Assembly (NCBI GenBank): GCA_026122225.1
Contig: JANEZZ010001871.1
Span: forward strand, 1,736,001-1,800,000
Origin: Heloderma charlesbogerti
Lineage: Eukaryota > Chordata > Lepidosauria > Squamata > Helodermatidae
Direction of reading: 5' to 3'
Length of the DNA: 64,000 nt
The notes under the pieces were generated by a model. The model saw nothing but the letters and a program-made list of their open reading frames with translations, was not told the origin of the DNA and made no database searches. Shown here piece after piece: positions 9,925 to 19,600 of the stretch. Position numbers and translations under genes: made by a program. Numbering within the stretch: the first letter of the stretch is position 1; each line of letters starts with the position of its first letter.

Positions 9925-10770
9925 TAGGGATGTCAGAGAATTCTGCCACAGATCTCGGTGAGGCTGAATGCCAATGCATTCGGCCCCCTGAAATCCGTGG
10001 CGGAACGAAGCCCCCCCACCCTGTGAAAGGCGCGCGAAACGGGACACCTACCTGCTGCCGTTCGCGCTGACTTGTTGAGAATGGTGGCCGCGGCTGCCAT
10101 TCGTTCATCACTATAGCCATGATAGGCTACGTAAATACTTACATAGCCTATCACGGCTAACACAGGGACGCCATTTGCATCCCTGCGGAAGCTGTGATAG
10201 GCTGTGTAAATATTTACGTAGCCTATCACGGCAAAAAAAAGGGAACGCAAATGGTGGCGGCTACGGCGGCTGCCATTTGCATTCCCTTTTTTTTTTGGCC
10301 ATGATAGCCTACGTAAATCTTTACGTAGGCTATTATGGCAAAAGAGAGAGGCGCAAATGGCGTAGTGGCCGCCATTTGCGTTCCCCCCCTTTTATTGCTG
10401 TAATAGGCTACGTAAATATTTACGTAACTTATTATGGCAAAAAAAAAGAGGGAATGCAAATGGAGGCCGCTGTAGCCGCCGCAATTTGCGTTTGCTGTTT
10501 TGTTGTTGTTGTGATAGGCTACGTAAATATTTACGTAGCCTATCACAGCAAAATACAGGGATGCAAATAGTGGCTGCTACGGCAGCCGCCATTTGCATCC
10601 CTGCAGGCTGCCCAGTGGCTGATTGGCTGTGGGTGGCCCCGGCTGGCAGCTCCACGGAATCTCTGTGGAGCGGAGCCGGCCAGAGAGAATTTTGGGGGGA
10701 GGGACGGAGCACCTCCCCTCCACCGCGAATGTCACCCTTTGAAAAGGTTAGTGACTTTCGTACATCCCTA
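9925..10770 (+). mobile_element. Serial-palindrome hAT MITE, copy 1
   Basis: Ends are TAGGGATGTCAGAGAATTC and the complement TTTCGTACATCCCTA. Flanks AGTATTAA and GGTATTAA agree at 7 of 8. The interior carries five hairpin modules built on GATAGGCTACGTAAATATTT and its complement, each self-complementary over about 36 bp. They are separated by self-complementary AACGCAAATGG/CCATTTGCGTT stretches. It is CpG-rich. Outward splice-donor-like sites are CAGGTAGGT on the minus strand at 10046-10055 and AAGGTTAGT on the plus strand at 10744-10752. Reading frames here are shadows of the palindromes. Confidence 0.9.
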
Positions 10771-10784
10771 GGTATTAATGGTGG

Positions 10785-11050
10785 CTGCCATTAGCATATC
10801 TTGGGAAAATTATGCCATAATTTGCATATTTTACACCATTTGCAGCCATAAAGCACTTATGTCTATGTAAATTGTGGCCGTAAACTGCTTACTTCTATGT
10901 AAGTGTTTATGGCCACAATGTATGTAGAAGCAAGCACTTTATTGCCGCAATTTACATAGAAGTGAGTGCTTTATGGCCACAAATGGTGTAAAATATGCAA
11001 ATTACAGCCATAATTTTCCCAAGATATGCTAATGGCAGCTGCCATTAGCG
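10785..11050. repeat. Long imperfect palindrome in the outer hAT
   Basis: GGCTGCCATTAGCATATCTTGGGAAAATTA on the left pairs with its complement ending at GCTAATGGCAGCTGCC on the right. Internal stretches (ACTTATGTCTATGTAAATTG and matching complements) form secondary hairpins. Confidence 0.8.
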
Positions 11051-11209
11051 TATCTTGCCTGTGTTAAAATCAGAAAATTGTCCTGCGCAAAATCCAGAGG
11101 TCGAGCAGGTTAGCAGAACCCATCTGCTGCAGACTCTGCCGGTTGGATTCTTGGGAATCTGACCTTATTGGAGTCTGCAGTGGATTTCTCCAGTATCCCT
11201 AACTCTGAC

Positions 11210-11999
11210 CAACAGGGTCTCACCTGAGTCTCAGGCAAAGGCCTTTCCTAGCCCTGGAGAGGATGGATATTATCTTGCTTCATTAACTTCTTTTTCCGTT
11301 ATGATGACACAGATACAAATGTTATCAAAATCCTCAGGAGCAGAAATCAACAGACATTTGCTTGTGCCTGCAGTAGCCAGAAACTAACCTTACGAATTAG
11401 ATAGAAGATGTTATACTGTAGGTATTTCCAATCAATAGATATTTCTAGCAATAGCAATAGCTGAGATTTTGCTTGAATAAGGTGTTGTAGAACAAAACAC
11501 TGTATGCCATCTATCACTGGTGGTGCAGTATGGGATAGTGGATAGTGTCAGACTTGAATGGGGAAAACTTGGGTCTAAAAATCCTAAAAATCTTCATTGG
11601 ATAGCAAATCACGAATGTTCATGATAACTTGCTTCACGGGGTCTTCTGAAGACAAAACTGGGAAAAACCCGTTGGACCCTGCCTGAGCTCCTTGGAGGAA
11701 GGATTTAATAATCAATATTTGAAGAAAAATAATAGTGCATGAATAGCATTTTTTTTTAAAGAGAAAGAATAGAAGCTTGCATACTATGGGGGTGCTTCGA
11801 TTTTAGTTCACAAAATGACTTCTTCACAATGAGCTTTGTCGTCATCCTCCCTGTTATGGCTTGTGAGAAGTTGCCTGTGAGTAGGGGTAGGGTTGGGGTG
11901 CAAAGAAGAATCTGCGCATTTATTTTAGGGGAAGGCAGCTGTCACCAGAGCAAGTGGAAAAAGATAAGAGAATGAAGGCAGTGAGGCAGGGTAGCTGAT
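11210..11999. other. Unique DNA, nothing recognised
   Basis: No repeat family or gene is visible. There is a short oligo-T patch near 11750. Confidence 0.45.
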
Positions 12000-12215
12000 G
12001 GCCAAAACAGACATTAATTTAAATCCATATCTAGCAGCAGTGTCATTTTTTTTCATTTAGAGTAGGTGCATGCACGGGGACAATCTGGATCAGGCCCCTA
12101 CATGGGGATGGGTTTTTTAAAGATCTGGATCAGGCCCCTTGCACTTATTCTAGAGTAAAAATGGAAAAAAGGCACAACTGCTAGATATGGATTTAAAGTA
12201 ATGCCTGTTTTGGCC
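12000..12215. mobile_element. Fold-back MITE
   Basis: Inverted termini GGCCAAAACAGACATTA and the complement of TAATGCCTGTTTTGGCC are joined by arms sharing TTTAAATCCATATCTAGCAG. Length is 216 bp. The flanks show no clear duplication, so the superfamily is open. Confidence 0.7.
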
Positions 12216-12577
12216 CTGAACACCAGCTGGAAAGTGCGCTTTCCCAAGAGTACTGAGGTAAGGCACGGAGAGAGGAAATATGTTTGGAAGTGCTTGGTTA
12301 TACTTTGCCTCTCATTAAAAGGGTAATATGTGAATTGGCCCTTTGTATGCCCCACCTAGAAGCAACCAGAGGTGGTAAAGCTGTTGAGGTAAAAGATCAA
12401 GTGACTCAAGGGTAAGGATGGGGGAGAAATTAGTTCAGTTCATATTGTAATACAAACTTACTTTTGGACCAATACTTGAACTGAAACTCAGTTATCCTTA
12501 GAAATTTGCACTTCTCCAAATTTTGCAGTGGAGTTCTCCAATAAAAATAATATATTAGGGAAACATATACAAACAAA
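12216..12577. other. Unique AT-rich DNA
   Basis: Starts with plain sequence. From about 12435 (TTCAGTTCATATTG) it may be the left arm of an old AT-rich element. The possible right arm, containing GATGAACTGAACTGAAG, lies near 13448 beyond the Bov-B and LTR-like insertions. Confidence 0.35.
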
Positions 12578-12687
12578 ATGAACTTGAGCACCCTCCGGGA
12601 GAGAGCGGAGGACAGGAAGGCCTGGCATGCTATGGTCCATTGGGTCACGTAGAGTTGGACACGACTTAACGACTGAACAACAACAAA
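12578..12687 (+). mobile_element. Bov-B (RTE) LINE 3' tail
   Basis: It matches the end of the larger Bov-B at 49262-49372: CACCCTCCGGGAGAGAGCGG, AGGACAGGAAGGCCTGGC, then ACGACTTAACGACTGAACAA and CAACAA. It is severely 5'-truncated to about 110 bp, as is common for RTE insertions. Confidence 0.9.
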
Positions 12688-12740
12688 TGCACACAAAAAT
12701 GCATATATTAGTGAAAATAACATTAAAATGCATTTCTGAA

Positions 12741-13277
12741 GGTTTGAGGCCTACAGAGGCCTATAGAGGTAAAGGGAAAAACAGTCAGGCTTAGAGGCCT
12801 GGAGTTTTTTATTGGGAGAGGGTATCTCTCAGAGGAGTAGTTTTATTTCTCTGGTTAAATTTCAGTTTCATTTCCCCAGTTACGTTTCATTTTGAGGGAG
12901 GAGGGTATATAAAGAGAGCGAGAGAGCCAGTAGGAAAGAGCTGGGGAGAACAGATCCTGAAGAGGGAGCAGGAAGAAGCAGTCTGGAGAAGTCTAAGCTA
13001 GGGTAAAGGAACGTGTTTTGCAACTTTTATTTTCGCTTAATGCCTTTTGTATCACTCAGCTCTATTGTGTAAATACCTTTAATTGCTTGCTTTAATTTAC
13101 CAGCAAACTGTTGTGGTTAAACCCTGTATCTAGAGTGTCAATCACCCCATGCCAACAGCCTAAACCCCATGTTATTGGAAAGGGGAAGGTAAAAGAGGGA
13201 AGGTGGGATGCTTAAGGAGGCAAGAGATCCTTAAGGAGGTGCTCAGAGGGTCCAGGTCATGATGGGAGCCCTGGCAG
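12741..13277 (+). mobile_element. LTR-like dispersed repeat, copy A
   Basis: This 537-bp segment is shared with 25902-26948. It runs from GGTTTGAGGCCTACAGAGG to GAGCCCTGGCAG. It contains GGGTATATAAAGAGAGCGAG as a TATA-like box near 12903, then a downstream block (GCAAACTGTTGTGGTTAAAC and CTAGAGTGTCAATCA) reminiscent of R-U5. No coding frame and no clean duplication were found. A solo LTR is the most likely reading. Confidence 0.5.
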
Positions 13278-13861
13278 CATTATATCAGAAAAATTACTGC
13301 AAAAGTATATATTTAGCAAAATTGCATAAAAATGTGTACATTGGGAGAAATATGCATAAAATGTGTAAGAAATTGTCATGCAAACTTAAAAACTTTCTCA
13401 GAGTTTGAGACAAACCAAACTTAACATTGGAAGAATTCTCAAAGTGTAGGATGAACTGAACTGAAGACTGAAAAATGAGAAACTGAGAGAAACCGAGACT
13501 GACCGATTTGTCCATCTTGACTTTTGTGGGCCAATGAAAGGACGCTAAAGGCCTGTTCTCATGTTCCTTCAGGGGTGTAAAAGCTGCTTTCTCATGGCAA
13601 GGACCCACATTGGGTGAGGGTTTCTGCATGGGTCTTTCCCAGCCAGTCATTGCTATCTTCCCTCAGGCAACATGGGGAGGTCAAGGGTGATGCTGGAGAA
13701 CATATCTGTATTGCTGCTGCTCACATTTTATTTTCAAATGTTTGAAGAGGGCTTTTGAGGGTCCAGGGGTTACCATACAGAGAAGTGGCCCCCACATCCT
13801 TGAGGAAACATGGGAAGGGGCCTTCTATGTAGTTCTCTCACTGAGCGTTATTTGGGTAAAC
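13278..13861. other. Unique DNA
   Basis: An AT-rich stretch near 13290-13460 may be the right arm of an old element (AAAAATGTGTACATTGGG and similar). The rest is unrecognised. A 118-codon antisense frame has no homology that I recognise. Confidence 0.35.
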
Positions 13862-14410
13862 CAGGGGTCCCCAAACTTTTTGGACCTGTGGGCACATTTG
13901 GGAAGTTAAGAGCGCAATCCTGTCAAGATAGGCAGCTGCCTCCAAACTCGGAGGCGACCACCAATCCAAAGCGAGGCAGGAGAGGCACGGGGGGGGGGGA
14001 TCATTTCCTCCACGCCTCTCCTGCCCTACTATTTTCCGCTAGACAGCCGTTTTGGGCTGTCTAGTCGTGGAGGGGCCGACCGGGAGAGGAGGCTGCTGTA
14101 CAACACATTGGATGTGCTGTACACGTAGCTCCGCTCTCCCCGCCCTGGAACACCCCCATCCCCGCCCCTTTTTAGTCGCTCCACACTCCTCTTATGAGCA
14201 TGGAGGATGGGGCTTCTCCGTGCTGCCTCCAAGGCAGCACGGACATGGGGGGGGGAGGTTGGTTTTCTGGGAACCGACCTTGGAGTGCAGGCTCCGAGGT
14301 CAGTTCCTGGAAAGGAGCATATCCTATGGCCCTCTAGACAGTGTCTAGTGGCCATAGGGTTGCTCCCTCCAAAACAGCTGCGGGCACCACCACTAAATAG
14401 CTCCCATGGA
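13862..14410 (+). mobile_element. hAT-type MITE (GGGGTCCCC family), interrupted
   Basis: It starts CAGGGGTCCCCAAACTTTTT with GGGCACATTTGGGAAGTTAA. After a 459-bp insert it resumes as AAAACAGCTGCGGGCACCAC. An opposite-strand copy ends at 42243 with the complementary terminus. The right end is not distinct. Confidence 0.6.
13909..14367. mobile_element. GC-rich Harbinger-like MITE, copy 1
   Basis: Ends AGAGCGCAATCCTGTC and the complement of GGCCATAGGGTTGCTCCC are inverted relatives of the GGGTGCAATCCTAT terminus. Internal landmarks GATAGGCAGC and ACTCGGAGGCGACCACC recur in the copies at 26440, 43495 and 57901. TTA lies on the left; the right TTA has decayed. It inserted into a GGGGTCCCC-type MITE. 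Confidence 0.75.
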
Positions 14411-15414
14411 GGATGTGGCTGTGTGTGTGTAGAAACAGGGAGTCTAGAGGCCGAGAGGGAGGGGAAACACCAAGGCAAAGGGGGTAGACAGATCTACCAT
14501 CCCTCACCTTGTCAATATTACACCTAACTTTCTCATGGAAATTTGCCCATTGATTTAAGTGCTTGGACATCTCTATCATGTTCTAATCTAGGGAAACATT
14601 GGCACTGCCTGTGCTTGTAGAAAAATACCTTGACATAAACTAAAACAAGCCCCGTCATTTAATATTTAAAGCCATTGACTTAAAGCCTAATGAAGTGAAT
14701 TTAATATATTTGGTTACTGGCAACAGTATTTAAATGAAGCACATAATTTGTTAAATACTAGCAAATACGCTTCAAGCTTTAAAGCTAATGTATTTTTCAT
14801 TTTCATTTTTTTTTTGCTTTAGTAGTACCCATAAAGTATCAAGATGCTGCTTTCCCCAAACCTCAACTTTTGGAGTTGTAAGGTCACAGTAGCAGATGGA
14901 ATTTTTTCCCCTTTTAATAAATAGAATAGGGCCAATTCTACTTCTTCATTGGGTACCCACCACCCCTTCTAGCTACTTGATCTCTGTAATTTTTGACCTG
15001 TGTATTACTGTGGATTTAGGAGCCATAGCAACACTTTGTTCTCTTTAAGCTTGCAGCTTTTTTCTTTAGGTAAGCCCAGATTTCATCATCTAAGTGTATT
15101 TCTGTGGCTGCATGGTAAGAGCATGAAAATAATTGCACCCTGCAGTCTCAAACACTACACTCAGGGGGTTCTGCCCTTGTGCCTTTAATGTAATCTAAAA
15201 AGCTGACTTGAACAGGGCTTGGCAGTGGAATACCTGCTAGCCATATCTGATCCCTCAAAAGGCTGTCTATCCTCTTTGTCCAGAAATGCTGGCATATTTG
15301 TGAGTTGTCACAGAGCAAACTCATGCCATGGAAAAGCTTCAGCATGCTGGATGTGACCAGGAGGCCCTACATTGATTGTTTTAGAATATCAGTCAGTTCA
15401 CAATATAGTCTGTG
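14411..15414. other. Unique AT-rich DNA, possible conserved element
   Basis: About 14590-14870 is AT-rich, repeat-free and ends in a long pyrimidine tract followed by TTTAGTAG. It lacks any transposon hallmark in a window that is otherwise full of them. The rest is unrecognised. Confidence 0.4.
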
Positions 15415-16079
15415 GGCCTGTTCAGATGCACATGGGGGCTGAATCTACACATAGCATTTATACCGTTATCATACCATTATCATAACTATTGGTACACATA
15501 ACACCAATGGGCACCAACAGTTATGATAACGGTATAACTGCTATGTGTAGATTCAGCCAGGGGGGAAGGTGGTTAGGGCAACTATGCGGTTTTTTTAATT
15601 AAAAAAAAGCAAAACAGCGTAGCTCTCACACGACCAGAAACCATGCGGTCCCGCACGGTTCCGCTAACCACCTCCTCTCGATAGTTACCTGGTGATCTTC
15701 CCAGTTACCAAGTATCCTGGTGTTCCCGCAGCGTGAATGGGCTCCCAGCAGTTGCTCCTGCATCTGAAATGGCCACACGACCACAGAGAAAGTCCGCAGT
15801 AGCTAGAGTGTCGCCTGCAGTGGTAGATGCTCTAGGCGGCAGACTCTATGGTCGCGGCCTGGAAGTCTCTCCAGACTCCTGTTTTAATCACTGGGGAGCC
15901 CACCAGATAACACGGTAAGCCATCCTGGGTCCCCTTAACCCTTTTGCAGGGGGTGGTTAGTGAGGGTGGCTTACTAACCATGGGGAATGTGGTTTTTTCC
16001 CCCTCATGACATGTGAAGCCACTGTCGTTAGCAAAAATTCCCTAACCAACATGGCTTCACATTATATATGAGCAAGGCC
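15415..16079. mobile_element. Fold-back MITE with inner fold-back
   Basis: The outer termini GGCCTGTTCAGATGCACAT and, read from the right, GGCCTTGCTCATATATAATG are imperfect inverted repeats. Matching inner stretches include GGTGGTTAG on both sides. A 122-bp fold-back (15437-15558) is inserted near the left end. The superfamily is undetermined. Confidence 0.5.
15437..15558. mobile_element. GGCTGAATCTACAC fold-back MITE, copy 1
   Basis: An almost perfect 122-bp inverted repeat: GGCTGAATCTACACATAGCA leads in and its complement leads out, with TACCGTTATCATA and CAGTTATGATAACGGTA inside. It is non-coding. A second copy lies at 17990-18122 within the antisense L1. Confidence 0.85.
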
Positions 16080-16532
16080 TGTGTGTGTGTGTGAGAGAGA
16101 AGGATCACTGAAGATGGTCTTAAGGTCTGGGCAGGTACATATAGGAGGAGACGATCCTTCAGGTAGCCTGGCCCCAAGGTGTTTAGGGCTATGAATGTTA
16201 ATATCATTTAGTATTTTGAACTGGGTCCGGACCTGGACTGATAAAGAAGAGGGAGAGGTGCAGCCCATTTTCTAGGGCCCAGCAACTGACTGCATTGTCT
16301 TGGGAGCACAGCTTTGTTGTAGAGGAAGGAGCTAATAAGCTTTTGTAGAAGAGGCTGTTAATGCACTGTATCTACTTTCGGTTTCGTCGCAGAACTGAGA
16401 TCTGAACATTTCAAGAAGAGTGTTTCCTTTCCTGCTTTTCTGCTACTTAACCTCTAGGTGGCACTATGGTTTTCAAGAATAGCAAAATTATACAGGTGGA
16501 AAAAATGTTTTCTTTCACTTTCACAAAATAGA
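16080..16532. other. Unique DNA
   Basis: A short TG run at 16080 and otherwise unremarkable sequence. Nothing is recognised. Confidence 0.4.
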
Positions 16533-17455
16533 TAGGGGTGCACGAAAGTCCCTTACCTGTCCTCGAAGCTTTTCACGGTGGGGGGGAGGCGCTTCGCTGC
16601 TCCCCCCGCGAAGTTTAGGCCGGGGGGGAGGCTTCCTGCCTCGCCCAGCCGAAATTCAGGCCGGGGGGAGGCGCCTCGCCTCGCCCGGCCGCAAACTAAA
16701 AAGTTAAAAAAAAAACACGCCCCCGTGATAGGCTACGTGACGATTAACGTAGCCTATCATGGCTAGATCTGCAAAGTCAGCCATGATAGGCTACGTAAAT
16801 CGTCACGTAGCCTATCACGGGTGACTTAAAAAAAAAAAAAAGCGTGTACGCAAATGGCAGCCCCCATAGGGAGCCGCCATTCGCGTTCCTTATTTGGTCG
16901 CTGTAGTCTACGTAAATCTTTACGTAGACTACGGCGAAAATAAGGGCAACGCTGCGTTGCCCTTATTTTTGCCGTAGTCTACGTAAAGATTTACGTAGAC
17001 TACAGCAACCAAATAAGGAACGCGAATGGCGGCTCCCTATGAGGGCCGCCATTATCCGTTCGCGCTTTTTTTTTTTAAAGTAATGTAGCCTATCACGGCT
17101 GACTTTTTTTATTTTTTATGTAGCCTATCACGGCTGACTTTGCAAATCTAGCCGTGATAGGCTACGTTAATCGTCATGTAGCCTATCACGGGGGCGTTTT
17201 TTTTCTTTTATTGGAATGGCGGCGGCGGCAGCCGGTCGAAAGACCGGCTGGTGCTCCCGCCCCGGATGAAGACCCGCCGAACCGCCGGCCGGACCTGCCG
17301 CTGGGAGGGACATTCGCCAAAGGTAAGTCCCGTCCCGGGCGGGGTGCGGGGGGCAGGGGGGTGCTGAGAATTTCTCCCCGAAACTTGTTCGGGGGGCCGA
17401 ACATGTTGGCGCTCGGCCCCCCGAAGTTTCGGGGAGAAATTCTCCGCCAACCCTA
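16533..17455 (-). mobile_element. Serial-palindrome hAT MITE, copy 2
   Basis: It is 923 bp, flanked by perfect AAAATAGA duplications (16525-16532 and 17456-17463). It is reversed relative to copy 1: the TAGGGGTGCACGAAAGTC arm is on the left and the GGAGAATTTCTCC arm is on the right. The centre, from about 16725 to 17185, is a large palindrome with its axis near 16953 and nested hairpins on GATAGGCTACGT and TAGTCTACGTAAA. Outward donor-like sites are ACAGGTAAGG on the minus strand (16550-16560) and AAAGGTAAGT on the plus strand (17319-17328). Confidence 0.92.
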
Positions 17456-17463
17456 AAAATAGA

Positions 17464-17751
17464 GCATTTTCCCTGCTCTAAAAAAAATCACCAAAAGTGC
17501 TGGTTAAACACAGAAGTGAATCTGGAGGGTCATGATTTCATCTAAAGAACCTGTAAACAGCCATGAGTAGGGAATGACTAACACACAATAAATGCCTCAT
17601 GTAGAAAAGCTCATTGTGTGGCGAGAGGGTAAAGGAACCCGAGTTGAGATTGAGTCTGAAGAGGCTAAGCCCTGAACTGTGAGCTTCTAGTAGTTCTTCT
17701 ACCATTGTATAAAATTCAGTAACTGTGTTTTCAGTACAGTTGGGATCCCTT
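17464..17751. other. Unique DNA
   Basis: No repeat or gene is recognised in this spacer between the hAT MITE and the L1 tail. Confidence 0.4.
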
Positions 17752-19600
17752 TTGAATTTAATTTAATTTAATTTTTCTTTTCTTTCTTTAAATAATTTTT
17801 ATTGTGAATTTCACGTAACAAAACAAAAAAAAACAAAACAAAAAATTGGAAGTATAACAACATGTTTTAAAGTCCTCAGTTTCAAATATTACAACATTCT
17901 AGAAAAGGAAAAAAGAACAGATTACACATAAACTTGGGTAAAAGCAGACTAAATATCCAATGATATGTCCGTTTGCAAGTGATGCCTAAGGCTGAATCTA
18001 CACATAGCAGTTATACCGTTATCATACTGTTATCATAACTATTGGTGCCCATTGGTGTCATGTGTACCAACAGTTATGATAATGGTATGATAATGGTATA
18101 ACTGCTATGTGTAGATTCAGCCTATACCACGCTTTCAAATGTTGCTAGTGTTGTTAGGTCTTCAATCCTTTGCATTATGGGCGGTGAGCTTTTATCTTTC
18201 TAGTATTGTAGTATCAGTCTTTTAGCAGCCAGGAGGGCATGAAAAATCCATTTACATTGACAGTGTGTTACATTCCAAGAAGCAGGTAAATAGTTTAAGA
18301 GAACATGTACATTGGTAAATATGAAATTGCTTTCCAATGCAAAGTTTATCTGTATGATAACTTCCTCGCAAAAGGGGGCAACTATTGGGCATTTCCCAAA
18401 CGCATGAATAAAAGAAGCATTAACTGCATTAAACCTCCAGCAATTAGCTAAGTTTAACAAACCTTTGTTAAAGAGATGTGATGTCCAATAGACCAGAAAT
18501 AAAAGTTTTTTGCTGAATAAGACGTAACTGGAGGTCCATAGAGATATCAGATACAGACGCCAAAATGGCAGTCAGTTGATTAAACAGAATAGGACATTCC
18601 AATTCCCTGTTCCATTCTTGCTTTAGACCCCATGTATCATATTTATTCACCGATGAAAAGTATTTATAAACATGAATTATGGGTCGATATACCTGGTCAT
18701 CTTCAATAAGTGTTTCTAATAGCAAAGGAGACGCCAAGGCAGTAAAAGCAGCAGGATCAAATCTAGGTTCTAACAAATGTTGCAATTGCAAATACTGCCA
18801 TTCAGCTGTAGCAGGCTGATCAAATTTATCTTGAAAAGCTGAAAATGGCAAAAACCCATCATCAACACCCAATAATTGATCTTGGGTAAAAATTATCTTT
18901 TCTGTCCAGGTCTGCCATAAACACATTTTCTTTCCAATTTTAAAATCGGGATTTCCTCATGACGTCAATTTGGCATGGGAAAATGGGGCAAACTGTAATT
19001 GGCGTGACATTATATGCCACACTTCTCTGACCACCGAGATTGTGGAAAGAGCTCTGTTCACCTTAATATGCTGAGAACCTAATGCCATCCATTTGGAGAG
19101 AGGTTCCAGACAGGAAGATTCCAAAACCAACCAAAGTGGAACACCAATCTAAGTGGAAAAACCCAAAATTTAGTACAGGTCAGCAGATAAGCCCAATGAT
19201 ATGTAGCAAGATTGGCAAAGCCAAACCCACCTTCTTTATTTGGAAGTTGCACCCTTTTCAAAGATATTATTGGTGGAAACAAAGCATTAAACTTTTGGAA
19301 ATACTTGCCAGGTATAAGTAAGGGGATCCCATGTATAACATAAAAAATTGAGGTATAATATTCATCTTGAGAGTATTCACCTTACCCCATAAACTCATCT
19401 TTAAAGATGCCCATCTATCTATATCTTATGAAATATCATTAATCAACTTGTTTAAATTTAACTTGTGCTTTTGAGATATGTCTCTAGGAATAATTATTCC
19501 CAAATAAGTAATGAACTCTGGGCACCATCAAAATTGCCAATTGGCTAATACACTAGAGTATATCCTATTAATTTAGTATTGGAATGCCTTGAGCATTGAG
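17752..19600 (-). mobile_element. L1 LINE, 5'-truncated, antisense
   Basis: On the minus strand, fragments match the distal part of L1 ORF2. One is the GGFGFANLATYHWAYLL-type block near 19.2 kb. Another is the FLPFSAFQDKF block, with the YLQL string further on, near 18.8 kb. The third is the cysteine/histidine C-terminal stretch (CWRFNAVNASFIHAFGKCP) near 18.4 kb. Then come a 3' UTR and a T-rich (antisense A-rich) end near 17.76-17.85 kb. Frames are broken by shifts. The endonuclease and most of the RT are absent. A fold-back MITE interrupts the 3' UTR. Confidence 0.85.
17990..18122. mobile_element. GGCTGAATCTACAC fold-back MITE, copy 2
   Basis: A 133-bp inverted repeat of the same family as 15437-15558, with identical terminal GGCTGAATCTACACATAGCA. 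One arm carries an extra AATGGTATGAT-type repeat. It inserted into the 3' UTR of the antisense L1. Confidence 0.85.

Larger units (their letters stand above)
9773..11201. mobile_element. Outer hAT MITE with perfect 8-bp duplication
   Basis: The element begins TAGGGATGGGTAAACC and ends with the complement of TAGGGATACTGG. ACTCTGAC is repeated exactly at 9765-9772 and 11202-11209, a textbook hAT target duplication. The right half contains a roughly 260-bp palindrome (10785-11050). The left part is split by another hAT MITE of the TAGGGATGTC family at 9925-10770. There is no transposase. Confidence 0.9.

Noticed and set aside
10118..10553. Regularly spaced palindromic repeats resembling a CRISPR array
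   Set aside because: The DNA is vertebrate, spacers are themselves palindromic and repeated, there is no leader or cas gene, and the block lies between hAT termini.
10118..10553. TACGTAA stretches as clustered bZIP (NFIL3/HLF-type) binding sites
   Set aside because: Only half of the RTTACGTAAY consensus is met because the modules read CTACGTAAAT. The hairpin explanation is enough.
9933..10712. Several overlapping frames of 92-131 codons with recurring IGYVNIYVAYH-type strings on both strands
   Set aside because: They are translations of the GATAGGCTACGTAAATATTT hairpin modules, readable in both directions because the DNA is palindromic. The same strings appear in every MITE copy with no shared frame.
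14029..14527. A 149-codon antisense frame as a gene
   Set aside because: It covers the GC-rich interior of a Harbinger-like MITE; the equivalent interior at 57898-58296 gives similar spurious frames.
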